Program-made: the position numbers and the translations under genes
Source: Enteropsectra breve
Taxonomy: Eukaryota > Microsporidia
Direction: 5' to 3'
Assembly (NCBI GenBank): GCA_024243835.1
Contig: JALPMN010000558.1
Span: 1-18,914, forward strand
Length of the DNA stretch: 18,914 nt
Part shown: in pieces, positions 9,016 through 16,925 of the stretch
How positions within the stretch are numbered: the first letter of the stretch is position 1
Layout: each line of letters opens with the position of its first letter
The notes under the pieces: generated by a model
Told to the model about the DNA's origin: nothing
Databases searched by the model: none
The model's input: only the letters and a program-made list of their open reading frames with translations

Positions 9016-9066
9016 GAGGGAAAAGGGGAAAGGGGACAAAAAAATACTCATTAATAAAAATTAAAT
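9016..9066 (+). other. 3' untranslated tail of the retroelement
   Basis: These 51 nt between the stop codon and the right duplication are almost all purine at first, with runs GGG, GGGG and GGGG separated by A tracts (9018-9034). AATAAA follows at 9053-9058, then an A/T-rich end. In this element class the RNA 3' end is what the reverse transcriptase recognises, so the purine block may be part of that signal (inference). Confidence 0.6.
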
Positions 9067-9079
9067 TAGCAGCGGTTGG
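9067..9079. repeat. Right target-site duplication of the retroelement
   Basis: This is the second copy of TAGCAGCGGTTGG, identical to 5522-5534. The predicted empty site joins the sequence up to 5534 directly to the base at 9080. Confidence 0.85.
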
Positions 9080-9299
9080 CAGTCTCTTTATTCAACATGC
9101 CTTATTGAAAAATTTTTTTCTCCATATTTTTTTAGTGTGCTGTGAACAGCCGGCCCACTTCATTAAATATAAAGCTTAAAATAACCTTTTTTATGGAGCG
9201 CTAATATTAAAAACTAAAATAAAAATACAATTGTTCAGATAGGATAACTGGGAATGCTTGCAGAAAGGTTTTTATATTGAAAATTAAGGGATTAATTCT

Positions 9300-9440
9300 A
9301 TTGTTCGTGGGGTTAGGCATCCCACAATAAAAAAGAGCTGTTGTAGGGCAAAGCACAGTGCGTAATCCAGAGAAGGATGTCCTAAGAAGTTTAAGAGTAG
9401 AAGATTTTTGGTGCCGAAGAAGCTTTCTTGGAAATAATTA
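9300..9440. other. GC-richer island with short open frames on both strands and a hairpin
   Basis: Between the retroelement and the next gene, 9080-9458 is mostly AT-rich, but about 9300-9430 is clearly richer in GC. On the plus strand a frame to TAA near 9440 reads protein-like on both sides of one TAA (about 9327). On the minus strand about 72 codons are open without a convincing start. An imperfect stem at 9307-9325 (GTGGG/CCCAC, 9-nt loop, extended by TATT/AATA past a bulge) lies at its left end. It may be a decayed gene or transposon piece, or a structured RNA. I recognise neither. Confidence 0.25.
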
Positions 9441-9458
9441 AACTTTTTTTAAATTTTA

Positions 9459-11728
9459 TTATTCGATCAAGCTGATCGTATTGCTGCTAAGGTTATGCCT
9501 GTATTGCCCAATCTCAAGACTGACTCTTTTAGGCCATCGGTTAGCTTTTGGCCGCAGCACATTTTTCTGAACGACTTCGGCCATTCTTTCGTTTAGTAGT
9601 GCAAGAATGCCTTGATCCCTGGCAGCTCGCACCTTTATTTCAACTTCATTACAGCAGCTGTTTTTGGCCAAGAATATCGGAAGCAGTCTTTCTAAAAAAA
9701 CATACATAGCCCCAATTGATTCTACCTCCAAATTGCTTAATTCGAAATGTAATTTCAGAAAAGTGGTCGCTTCACTCACTATATGTAAATTCTTCATATC
9801 TCTGCTCCGTAGCAATAGCATTTTGCAGTTGTTAAACAACAATACCACAGTGTCAATCTTTATGTTATGAGTTTTTAGTTCTTTTATTTCATCTTTCATT
9901 ATACCAGTAAAGTAATCCCAGCACATCGTGATATTTTCGGGCCGAATATGCTTAAAAATGCACACTGGGTATTTCACTAACGATGAAGCCTTTATATAGT
10001 GTTCTAAGCTAATTTTCTCGCTATCTACAAATGAATCAACACACATATCTTCATTTCTCAAAAATACAAATTTTTAGTATAAATTATATCGGAACTGCTG
10101 ATTATTTTTTGGAGTATTATGTCTATTGTCGTTAATTTTTTATTCTTGAGCCTCCTGTAATCCTTCGCCTGGTATGTAGACAGCACCACAGTGATACTTT
10201 CGTAGTTCGCATCATTAAGCTTTTTTGCAGCTCTCAGAAGCGAAAGAATATCCCCAGTAAGTGCCTGTATTTTACAGCCGATGCTGAATTCAGGATAAAA
10301 GATCTGATCGATCAACTTGATATTATCTTCCACAGAAAGAGGCGGCAGCCCAAGTTCAGTGATGCTCCCATTTCTCAGCTTGCCAATCAGACTGGAAGAA
10401 TTCTTGTATATCTCCCTAACCGCCAGACGTGAACTTACATAATTAGTCCCTGCGCTGCTGTTGGCTAGCACCATCTTAACACTCCAGTTCCTTGCAGGAA
10501 ATTCGCTGAATAATCTTTTGATAAATTCATTTTCTAACTTGCCACTTTTACTCGAATCTACCGAAAAAATCACTTTACTAATAAAAGGGCAGAGCGAGAT
10601 AAATTTTAAATAATTCCTCAACGAGCCGCTGTCGAGATTCTCAATAAAAAGAGCCTTAATTTTGTCGTTCTCAGGGATATTCTCACTGGCTATGGAAAAA
10701 TAGTCTATGCTTTGGCCAGTAGTTCTTATAGTCATATTTTCATAAGTATTTTGAGAGTATGCGATAAGACCGCCGCTCTGCTGGACTCTTAGGGAAAACA
10801 CTGGAATATTTCTCAGATCTAGTCTTATTTTATCATCGAAGAAGAGCATGTCTATGGCAGCAGGTAAAAAACTATCTCCACGAAGAGTCTCATCCAATTC
10901 AAGCATCTCTTGTGAAAATACTGAAGATGGATAGCTGCGGAGCAAGGCTAAAAAATATTCACAGAAATCAGCTGATAAATTTGATGAAGGATGCTTTCTG
11001 TATTTTTCTAAGCATCCTTTTTCAATCAAAACTCGTATAAAATTGATGTAGAAGAGTTTTTCTGAATCAATGCGAACATGCTTTTTCGTGCCTTCTTGAT
11101 CATAATAAATATCAGTTATCATATTTGGTTTAAATTTCATTTTATGATACTGGCGGAGCAGATTTAATATGGAATGATCATCCACGGAAAAATCAATATT
11201 GCCACAGAGCTTTTTTCTCATTTCGAAGATCTTTGCAACAGCTGATAAATCAAGCTCTGTATCATAAAGAAAAACTAGGGCTTTGTCTTTCATTTTATCG
11301 AGAATGATATTTAAATTCGGCCACTTGACATGCAAATTGATTCCGAGTTTTAAATTAAATACCTCTTGAGTGATTGAAAAGGAGGAGTCTATCGCTTTGG
11401 TCTCTTCTTCAATAATAGAAGCAAGCATGCTTTTTAAGCTAAAACTAGTGCTGCTATGCTCATAAATGGCATACTTCTCATGAGAGGACAAAAGACTGGT
11501 TGTATTAAGGTCAAGCAGATCGAATGTTTCTCTGTCGATAGTCATATCAAGTTCGACTGGCGCTGCAGGAATCGTGCCGCTTATTGCATGAGACTTAATC
11601 AGGTCTGCTGTCTCTCGGGACTTGAAGACACAGAGATCAATTTTAAGGTGCTCTTTGTATGGATGCTGTATATTGTCGGAAATAAGTGCTGAATAGATGA
11701 GTTTTACAGCCAAGAAAAGGCGCCACAT
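9459..11728 (-). pseudogene. Secreted protein of unknown function, split by a frameshift
   Basis: The upstream frame (11728 to 10058) encodes 556 residues and starts with a clear signal peptide (MWRLFLAVKLIYSALIS, cleavage probably soon after). There is no later membrane segment, so the product should be secreted. It stops at TGA (10060-10058) inside an A5/T5 run at 10060-10064. The next frame opens immediately and continues about 200 residues to TAA at 9461-9459; its first real ATG is at 10046. One extra base in that run would fuse both frames into a protein of about 757 residues. The cause could be a recent mutation, a sequencing slip or a programmed shift. A CCCC motif (11735-11732) sits 3 nt before the ATG. 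No domain is recognised; alternating charged and hydrophobic stretches around residues 340-430 are loosely repeat-like. Secreted lineage-specific proteins of this size are common in microsporidia. Confidence 0.7.
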
Positions 11729-11731
11729 ACT

Positions 11732-11735
11732 GGGG
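11732..11735 (-). promoter_or_regulatory. CCCC start motif of the split secreted gene
   Basis: On the minus strand CCCC is followed by AGT and then the ATG at 11728. It supports that start. Confidence 0.5.
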
Positions 11736-12243
11736 TTCTATGCCTCCATTTAATATTTTTAGCTTACAATCAATTTTTTCATAAAATATTGCAGAACTAA
11801 TCATAACCTTACGAAAAATTTTATTAATAGGATTTATTCAAGTTTGTGCCAGAGAATGATTGAGCTATGGAAATATTTAAGTAAAATCCTAAATTTAATA
11901 TTTTATATAACTCTGCTTTATGCTTAAAACTATATGATTAACAACATCAATCATGAGTTGGATTTTGGGTAAAATTTTCAGGAGTTTTGAATAGAAACGA
12001 AAATGTGTGTATTATTTTCGATAGAAGTACTTCATCATCGGTTCTATTTTTAAGAATGACAGACACTTTTACGTGCAAAAAACAAGAGACAGTTACATGT
12101 AAAAACCCTAAAGCAAGACATATCGCATACATATATAAAAACTTGTCTGCCATACAATTTAATCATGACAGCAAACTTCAAACACTTATATACATCTTTG
12201 TGCAAAAGCATATAATTTTAAACTGTTTTATTATATTAACACT
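11736..12243. other. Intergenic region between the secreted gene and SSS1
   Basis: About 500 bp of AT-rich sequence between two minus-strand genes. It holds a 68-codon minus frame (12153-11947) with a hydrophobic start but no CCC motif, and an overlapping plus-strand frame without a good start. Neither is convincing as a gene. Confidence 0.4.
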
Positions 12244-12471
12244 TCACTGCTGTGCTGCTGTTCCTGCAATAATATTGTTTATCGGAATATTTATCACTTT
12301 TATTACGTAGCCAAATATGCCAAGGAAAGCCAAGCCCATGAGATGCCCCTTAACGAGAGCCACATATTCCATTTTAGAGGGCTTTTTGCACTTTCTTATG
12401 AATCTTCCTGCATTCTTTGTGAATTGTTTCGTTGGCTCGACAAAATTTAGTTTCTTGAGAAGTTCAGCCAT
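12244..12471 (-). CDS. SSS1: Protein translocation complex Sec61 gamma subunit (SecE family)
   Basis: This 75-residue tail-anchored protein is the small essential subunit of the ER Sec61 translocon, which moves nascent secretory proteins into the ER and inserts membrane proteins. The family pattern is clear. An amphipathic N-terminal helix contains F-x5-GRFIRKCKKPSKMEY (about 17-36), typical of the segment that lies on the membrane. One transmembrane helix follows (about 43-61, GLAFLGIFGYVIKVI), and then the hallmark IPINNIIAG at 62-70. The length is close to that of other Sss1/Sec61-gamma proteins (about 70-80). CCC abuts the ATG. The gene is divergently unrelated to its neighbours, although secreted and membrane proteins in this window would pass through this channel. 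Confidence 0.96.
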   Translation of the reverse strand: MAELLKKLNFVEPTKQFTKNAGRFIRKCKKPSKMEYVALVKGHLMGLAFLGIFGYVIKVINIPINNIIAGTAAQQ

Positions 12472-12474
12472 GGG
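12472..12474 (-). promoter_or_regulatory. CCC start motif of SSS1
   Basis: On the minus strand AAACCC is followed directly by the ATG at 12471. Confidence 0.6.
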
Positions 12475-12837
12475 TTTGTTAAAGAAAAATTTTAAATAGC
12501 AAATAAAGAATGCTGCAGCTTACAATAAGAATCAGAGTTGTATTAATTCTACTGTAAGACAACGCCAAAAACTTGTATTTTATAAGCAGATAAAGAAACT
12601 GTGTGTTTTAATTTTTCTAAACGATAAATTGATCTATGTTATTTCGCCAGACTAATTTAAAGATTCCCACGTGTAACTATAACGTATTTACCTTTTTGGA
12701 GCACTTTGTACAATTTAAGCATCTCATTCAACGATATTGTAACATCTTATTCCATTAGAAAAGGACTTCTTCTTAAAAATTACTTTCCTATTAATACTCA
12801 ACGCAACATAAAATATATTTATAAAGCATTTTAATTT
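12475..12837. other. Intergenic region upstream of SSS1
   Basis: AT-rich sequence between the SSS1 start and the 3' end of the next minus-strand gene. It contains a palindromic CACGTG (12669-12674) and a 21-codon minus frame (12722-12657) that faintly resembles the N-terminus of ribosomal protein eL27, but it is too short to call. Nothing else can be supported. Confidence 0.4.
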
Positions 12838-14028
12838 TTATTCTATCTCTACCTTCGCCAGTTTACTCATTGCCTTGAGCAAAAACATCACTCCCGTTCC
12901 TCTTTCTTCCATAGAGCCAAATACTTTCTTAAGGAGCATCGTAGATGTTTCCTTTGCATTCTCAAAGAACAGCCGCAGCTTGGCCTCCCCGGTCCGCAGT
13001 TTCATCTGCTTCTCTTCAAATTCCCTGACAAGATCCTCATTATCCTCCACAGCGGAAATAGCACTTGTCTCTTTCTCAGGCTCATTTAATATCAGCAAGT
13101 TTCCGCATTTTTCATCATATATCTCACTCCACTTCGAAAGCTCTCCCTCGATCCTGTCGGTCCTGTTCTTCGCCGTCTCTATTTCTCTGTCATAATTAAT
13201 GTCTGAGAAATAATTGCATTCACAGTGTTTTACTATTTCCTTTGAATATTTTTTGCCGTCTTTCATAAAAAGCACACACTCCTTGATCAGCTCATTTACA
13301 TTTTCAGATTTAAGGTTTTTATAGATATCAGACGGCTTACTAATTTTAATTTTATCTGCATGGGGAGCATCCTTAGCGGCCTCAGATGATGAAACGTACT
13401 TGATGTTTTTGGCCAAAGAAATGCCCTCGGTGTTTGTCGCTGGCGAAAGGGCCTCGATGTTAATACTGTTATCTATCTCCTTAGAATCCTCCATCGGATT
13501 TTCGATCCTCTCCATTCCAATAGAATCTGTAGAAAAGTCTATGTTCTCATCCATTTCTATCCTGACCCTCTTATTCACCTTTTTAAAGACAAACTGGCTT
13601 TCTTCCGGTGCAGCGATATTGCTAGCGCTGTTGTCTCGGCTGAAGCTGCTACTAATTTTTATTTTAAAATCGTTTTTCTTATTCTTATTTTTTATAATAG
13701 GCTCGTTCTGCACTGCCGGCTTTTTGATATTTACAGTAAGATTAGTATTTACTTTGTTTATATTGTCATTTTCAACTGGCTTTCTTTTGGCCGCAGTTTT
13801 TTTGCTCAAATTTTTATTAGAACTTTTTATTATTTTTTTCTTTGAATCTTTCGAATTTCCAAGCTTTTTGAAAATAAAGCCGTCCAAATCAAAGAGAGAA
13901 TCGTTTCCCCTGACGGGCATCGGTTCGATTGTAGTTTTGGCACTAGCACATGGCCCTGTATGCTTTGCTGGTCTTATCCCAGTGGATGTCCTTCTTTTGA
14001 ATGCAAAGCCGTCATTTGTTACTTCCAT
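12838..14028 (-). CDS. Basic coiled-coil protein, tentatively Dsn1/Mis13-like kinetochore protein
   Basis: This 396-residue protein has no signal peptide or membrane segment. Residues 1-230 are low-complexity, Lys/Asn/Ser-rich and probably disordered. They carry three copies of a short motif: GFAFKR at 7, GFIFKK at 50 and QFVFKK at 145. RRTS at 12-15 fits a basic-directed (Aurora/PKA-like) kinase site. Residues 231-396 are predicted helical: a segment with KECVLFMKDGKK, then NYDREIETAKNRTDRIEGELSKW (277-300), then a long Glu/Lys-rich helix. The order of a disordered basic N-terminus, a helical core and an N..-I-x-LE-type helix ending in Trp resembles the Mis13/Dsn1 subunit of the Mis12 complex, which links centromere to Ndc80. 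This is a family-pattern guess, not a firm match; another nuclear coiled-coil protein is possible. CCC lies 4 nt before the ATG. Confidence 0.85.
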   Translation of the reverse strand: MEVTNDGFAFKRRTSTGIRPAKHTGPCASAKTTIEPMPVRGNDSLFDLDGFIFKKLGNSKDSKKKIIKSSNKNLSKKTAAKRKPVENDNINKVNTNLTVNIKKPAVQNEPIIKNKNKKNDFKIKISSSFSRDNSASNIAAPEESQFVFKKVNKRVRIEMDENIDFSTDSIGMERIENPMEDSKEIDNSINIEALSPATNTEGISLAKNIKYVSSSEAAKDAPHADKIKISKPSDIYKNLKSENVNELIKECVLFMKDGKKYSKEIVKHCECNYFSDINYDREIETAKNRTDRIEGELSKWSEIYDEKCGNLLILNEPEKETSAISAVEDNEDLVREFEEKQMKLRTGEAKLRLFFENAKETSTMLLKKVFGSMEERGTGVMFLLKAMSKLAKVEIE

Positions 14029-14032
14029 TAGT

Positions 14033-14035
14033 GGG
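14033..14035 (-). promoter_or_regulatory. CCC start motif of the Dsn1-like gene
   Basis: On the minus strand GCCCACTA precedes the ATG at 14028, so the spacing is 4 nt. Confidence 0.5.
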
Positions 14036-14598
14036 CTTCATAAAAAGAAGGGTTTATAAGTAAACAATTGAGGGCGGGCTGAAATTGAATATGACAGCAA
14101 TAACTGCAGAAAAAATACCAAAATATAAGAAAGCCACGTACTTTTATTAGAGAATATTCTAAAATTGGGTTATTATTTTTCTTATTCATCTATAATATCA
14201 AAAGATAGGTATATGCAGGACCGAACATGATGATGTGATCTGATTTTTATTTTATAATCCAAATTATAATAACCACTGTGTATTATTTTTATAAACTAAA
14301 AGTATAAATCCCTAGTATGTTTTGCTTTTAAAGCTAGCTTCACTCTTTAAGAGCCATTAACAACTATTCCTTTTATAAATGATGGCTCGAATAACAATAT
14401 TACTTGATTCATATCATGATAAAAAAGCAGGAATTAAGAAAATAAATTATAAATATACTAAAGCTTTATATGAATGACATTAATGAGTCTATTCTTTTAT
14501 GAGCCAAGCTGCGAACAATAAGCAAACTTTATTTTCTAAAATTGACAAACACAGTCACAATAAGCTTTTAACTAAAACATAGGCATTTATTTCACATC
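14036..14598. other. Intergenic region, no supported feature
   Basis: About 560 bp of AT-rich sequence between two minus-strand genes. A few plus-strand frames of 19-32 codons begin with ATG (for example 14379-14477), but they are no longer than chance predicts here. No RNA gene or repeat was found by reading. Confidence 0.4.
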
Positions 14599-15471
14599 TT
14601 ATTTATTGCTTTGAATCATTGAGTACCGTGCTCTCGCCTCTTTCTTTCTGCCAAAGACTGTTTTAAGCAGCTGCAATGCGAGGTTGGTTAAAATCAGCCC
14701 TGCTTGCAGCATTTGCCCGCCATCTGCAAATGCGTTTTTAAGAACATTTGAATCACTCATGTTCGAAAGGCTCTCCTTAAAAATTATCTTCGATGCACCA
14801 ACCACGTAGCAGCTGCCTAGCACCGTGTAAATCAGAACGCCTGCCAATGACCAGGTTTTCTTCAGTGCAAAGTACTTGACCAACACCATGGGAAGTGCCC
14901 CCAACACGATGATGGCAGGGCCAACCCCTGGCCCAAGGAAGCTCCTCAGGATCTTCTCTGATACAAGCAGCGATCCAACGATGATCATCACCCACTTCAG
15001 GATGTTGTAAAGAGAAAATGCCAGCATAGCTAAAAGAACCGATGCAATAAAATAAGGGAACCTGATGTACATCAAGAGGTCAGAGAAGTTTTCCAGTTTG
15101 TCTATTAGGCCTCCCGCATCGAATAACTCCCTGTTGGAACTGAATATCTTCGCTATTCTCGGATAAATATTTTCAAATATAAAATTTACACCTTCAGTGT
15201 TCCTGAGAAAAGTCTCAATGGTGCGTGAAACGAAGAGCACAGCAGGCGTCATTCCAAGGCTGTCCGCACAGAGCATCATTATCAGGCCCATGAACAGCTT
15301 TGAGAGCAGAATGATCCATATTGCATCGCTGAAATAGTTTTTATTGTCACTCAAATGCTCCTCAACCTCGCTCAAATACTCTTCATTTATCTCTTTATTT
15401 TTTCCGATAATGGATTTATTCAGGTCATACAGTATTTCTATAGTATAAATAATTAGTAGGTTTCTTTCCAT
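14599..15471 (-). CDS. Polytopic membrane protein of unknown function
   Basis: This 290-residue protein has about six hydrophobic segments: near 50-69, 134-156, 158-176, 181-202, 207-230 and 253-272. A Gly/Pro-rich stretch FLGPGVGPAIIVLGALP (178-194) could line or kink a membrane path. Residues 80-130 form a hydrophilic loop, and the C-terminus is short and basic (GRKKEARARY). The N-terminal 48 residues include one moderately hydrophobic stretch and an acidic segment (EVEEHLSD). I recognise no family. Third codon positions are relatively GC-rich, like uS4 and ABCG copy 1, which supports a real, established gene. CCC lies 1 nt before the ATG (sequence AGCCCTATGG). The membrane it occupies cannot be told. 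Confidence 0.88.
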   Translation of the reverse strand: MERNLLIIYTIEILYDLNKSIIGKNKEINEEYLSEVEEHLSDNKNYFSDAIWIILLSKLFMGLIMMLCADSLGMTPAVLFVSRTIETFLRNTEGVNFIFENIYPRIAKIFSSNRELFDAGGLIDKLENFSDLLMYIRFPYFIASVLLAMLAFSLYNILKWVMIIVGSLLVSEKILRSFLGPGVGPAIIVLGALPMVLVKYFALKKTWSLAGVLIYTVLGSCYVVGASKIIFKESLSNMSDSNVLKNAFADGGQMLQAGLILTNLALQLLKTVFGRKKEARARYSMIQSNK

Positions 15472-15472
15472 A

Positions 15473-15475
15473 GGG
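15473..15475 (-). promoter_or_regulatory. CCC start motif of the polytopic membrane protein
   Basis: On the minus strand AGCCCT precedes the ATG at 15471, so the spacing is 1 nt. Confidence 0.5.
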
Positions 15476-16150
15476 CTATTTTATTTACACTATTTATTAT
15501 TTGTTTATAAATAGTCCAATGAAATAAATAATGTAACTCTATTTATGGTATGATTTTAAGCATTTGTTCTGAAATGGCATTTTACATTTGATTACAGTAG
15601 TTTAAAATTAGAAAATTAGAAAAAGAAAGAATTTTATGGATATACAATAGTACATCGAACTAGTACTAACAGATATCGTATGAAACAGTCCATAACAATG
15701 CTCCTTATAGGGAAAGGAGAAAAATATTGTAACTCAATCCAAGGAACAACTTAAATAAATGTGATATTCTAGTTCTTATAATAGCAGCATATATAAACAA
15801 AGTCTATTATATATAAACAAAGTCTATTTATTTTTGTCACTATTACATACATAATTGCAAATAATTTAGATAAATATCATTACCTCCAATAAGCAAAAAG
15901 TTAATATTCGAAAAATTGGAGCCTTAAATAGTACAATGGTCATTTAGCTTGAATAATTCCATAACAGAAAGCCTTGCATCTTTTTGCCAGTGCTGCAAAG
16001 AATATATATTTTAAAAGTTATTGCTTAAGCTCTTAATAAAACAAACAAACGTGTATGCCCGTTATATTAACTATTAACTTTCTTTATTAATGTTAGTTCT
16101 AATGATCATATTTATTCATTCTACCGCAACAGTTTGCAATTTACTTTTGT
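15476..16150. other. Intergenic region between divergent genes
   Basis: This lies between the membrane protein (minus) and uS4 (plus), so it should hold both promoters. It is AT-rich, and apart from the 20-bp tandem duplication listed separately I see no gene, RNA or decisive promoter motif. Confidence 0.4.
15791..15830. repeat. 20-bp tandem duplication
   Basis: ATATAAACAAAGTCTATTAT at 15791-15810 is followed directly by a copy differing only in the last two bases (15811-15830). It lies between two divergently transcribed genes. Confidence 0.7.
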
Positions 16151-16190
16151 AAAAATTTTAAGCGGCAAAAATTTTAAGCGACAAAATTTT
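16151..16190. repeat. 16-bp tandem repeat just upstream of uS4
   Basis: AAAAATTTTAAGCGGC (16151-16166) and AAAAATTTTAAGCGAC (16167-16182) are tandem copies differing at one base, followed by a partial third copy (AAAATTTT). The array ends about 26 bp before the uS4 ATG, within the expected core promoter or start-site region. Confidence 0.65.
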
Positions 16191-16197
16191 CCAATGA

Positions 16198-16213
16198 TAA
16201 AAAATTTGCCCAT
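16198..16213 (+). promoter_or_regulatory. Start-proximal element of uS4
   Basis: TAAAAAATTTGCCCAT is identical to the 16-mer at the start of ABCG copy 2 (3235-3250). The CCC (16209-16211) is 4 nt before the ATG at 16216. It is probably an initiator-type element that sets the transcription start (inference from the microsporidian CCC motif). Confidence 0.6.
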
Positions 16214-16215
16214 AA

Positions 16216-16788
16216 ATGGGAGGAATTAAGAGACAGAGGTCTATCGCCACCACACCAAGAAATCCATGGGAGAAGGAACGTCTTGTAAAGGAGCTCCAGC
16301 TTATCGGAACATACGGTCTCAAGAACAAGACTGAGCTGTGGACACATCTTACCCGTGCCAAGAAGGACAAGGAAAGGGCCAGAGTGCTGCTCACCTCCAC
16401 AAACAAGAAGGAGTTCATCACACAGGGCAGAGCCATTCTTGACCGTTTGTACAAGGAAGGAATGATCAGTGGTGTAGACTTCAATGATGAGGCTGATATC
16501 AGGGCTAATCTCATAAATGTTCTTAACTTTGAGCTTTCAGACTATCTGAGCAGAAGACTCCAGACTCTCGTGCTTAAGGCTGGTCTTGCCAGAAACATCC
16601 ACCATGCACGTAATCTGATTACCCACCGCCACATTGTAATAAAGGGAAGCGTTGTGAACAAGCCATCCATGACAGTGCGCAGTGAGAATGAGGGACATAT
16701 TGAGGTTAATCCATTCAGCTCCATTGCCGGATATAGAAAGGGAAGATGGGCCAAGACTCATTCTGCCGATGAGCCAAGAGAGGAGTAA
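16216..16788 (+). CDS. RPS9: Small ribosomal subunit protein uS4 (eukaryotic S9)
   Basis: This 190-residue protein matches eukaryotic uS4 in length and layout. The N-terminus GGIKRQRSIATTPRNPWEKERL is the family's basic start. An all-helical segment with KDKERARVLLT follows, then the S4 RNA-binding domain from about 113 to 158 (RRLQTLVLKAGLARNIHHARNLI, then HRHIVIKG). The C-terminus is short, ending KTHSADEPREE. It binds 18S rRNA early in 40S assembly and lines the mRNA entry channel. No intron interrupts the frame, although several microsporidian ribosomal protein genes carry one near the start. Codons are GC-richer than in surrounding DNA, as expected for a highly expressed gene. CCC lies 4 nt before the ATG. 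Confidence 0.97.
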   Translation: MGGIKRQRSIATTPRNPWEKERLVKELQLIGTYGLKNKTELWTHLTRAKKDKERARVLLTSTNKKEFITQGRAILDRLYKEGMISGVDFNDEADIRANLINVLNFELSDYLSRRLQTLVLKAGLARNIHHARNLITHRHIVIKGSVVNKPSMTVRSENEGHIEVNPFSSIAGYRKGRWAKTHSADEPREE

Positions 16789-16915
16789 AATAGCTTAGTA
16801 TTTTATTAATTCGTTTAGTTTTTAATAATGTATTTTAAAGACATATTTATAAGATATTTTGCATGTTATGTCCACAGGGACAAATTAAATAATAATTTAT
16901 CACTAAAAGGTGTTG

Positions 16916-16918
16916 CCC
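16916..16918 (+). promoter_or_regulatory. CCC motif before the pseudogene start
   Basis: TTGCCC precedes the ATG at 16926 by 7 nt, as in intact genes nearby. It suggests the start signal outlived the coding frame. Confidence 0.4.
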
Positions 16919-16925
16919 AGTGCAC

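Larger units (their letters stand above)
5535..9066 (+). mobile_element. Complete non-LTR retrotransposon, R4/Dong-like clade
   Basis: The element is 3532 bp between exact 13-bp direct repeats. Its parts are a 10-nt 5' leader (ATCTTATAAA), one open reading frame (5545-9015), and a 51-nt 3' untranslated tail with three G runs, an AATAAA at 9053-9058 and an A/T-rich end. There are no terminal repeats, consistent with a LINE-type element. The frame is undamaged and the duplication is perfect, so the insertion looks recent and full length. The coding strand is strongly A-rich, unlike neighbouring housekeeping genes. Assignment to R4/Dong rests on the reverse transcriptase wording (RPITCLP, DDIK) and on the C-terminal CCHC plus PD-(D/E)XK arrangement known from that clade. 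Confidence 0.88.

Noticed and set aside
11947..12153. 68-codon minus ORF with a hydrophobic N-terminus, downstream of SSS1.
   Set aside because: No CCC start motif, no recognisable domain, AT-rich codons, and an overlapping plus-strand frame is equally open. A small secreted protein is possible but unsupported.
12657..12743. Minus-strand frame of about 28 codons resembling the N-terminus of ribosomal protein eL27 (LQKGKYVIVTRGNL).
   Set aside because: It stops after 21 codons from its ATG, nothing downstream continues the family sequence in any frame, no CCC motif precedes it, and the length is within chance.
13400..14059. 219-codon plus-strand open frame opposite the Dsn1-like gene.
   Set aside because: It is the hydrophobic mirror of a Lys/Asn/Ser-rich gene on the other strand. 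The minus gene has the CCC motif and a soluble, structured composition.
14379..14477. 32-codon plus ORF starting with two methionines.
   Set aside because: The length is common by chance in this composition, and there is no start motif or similarity.
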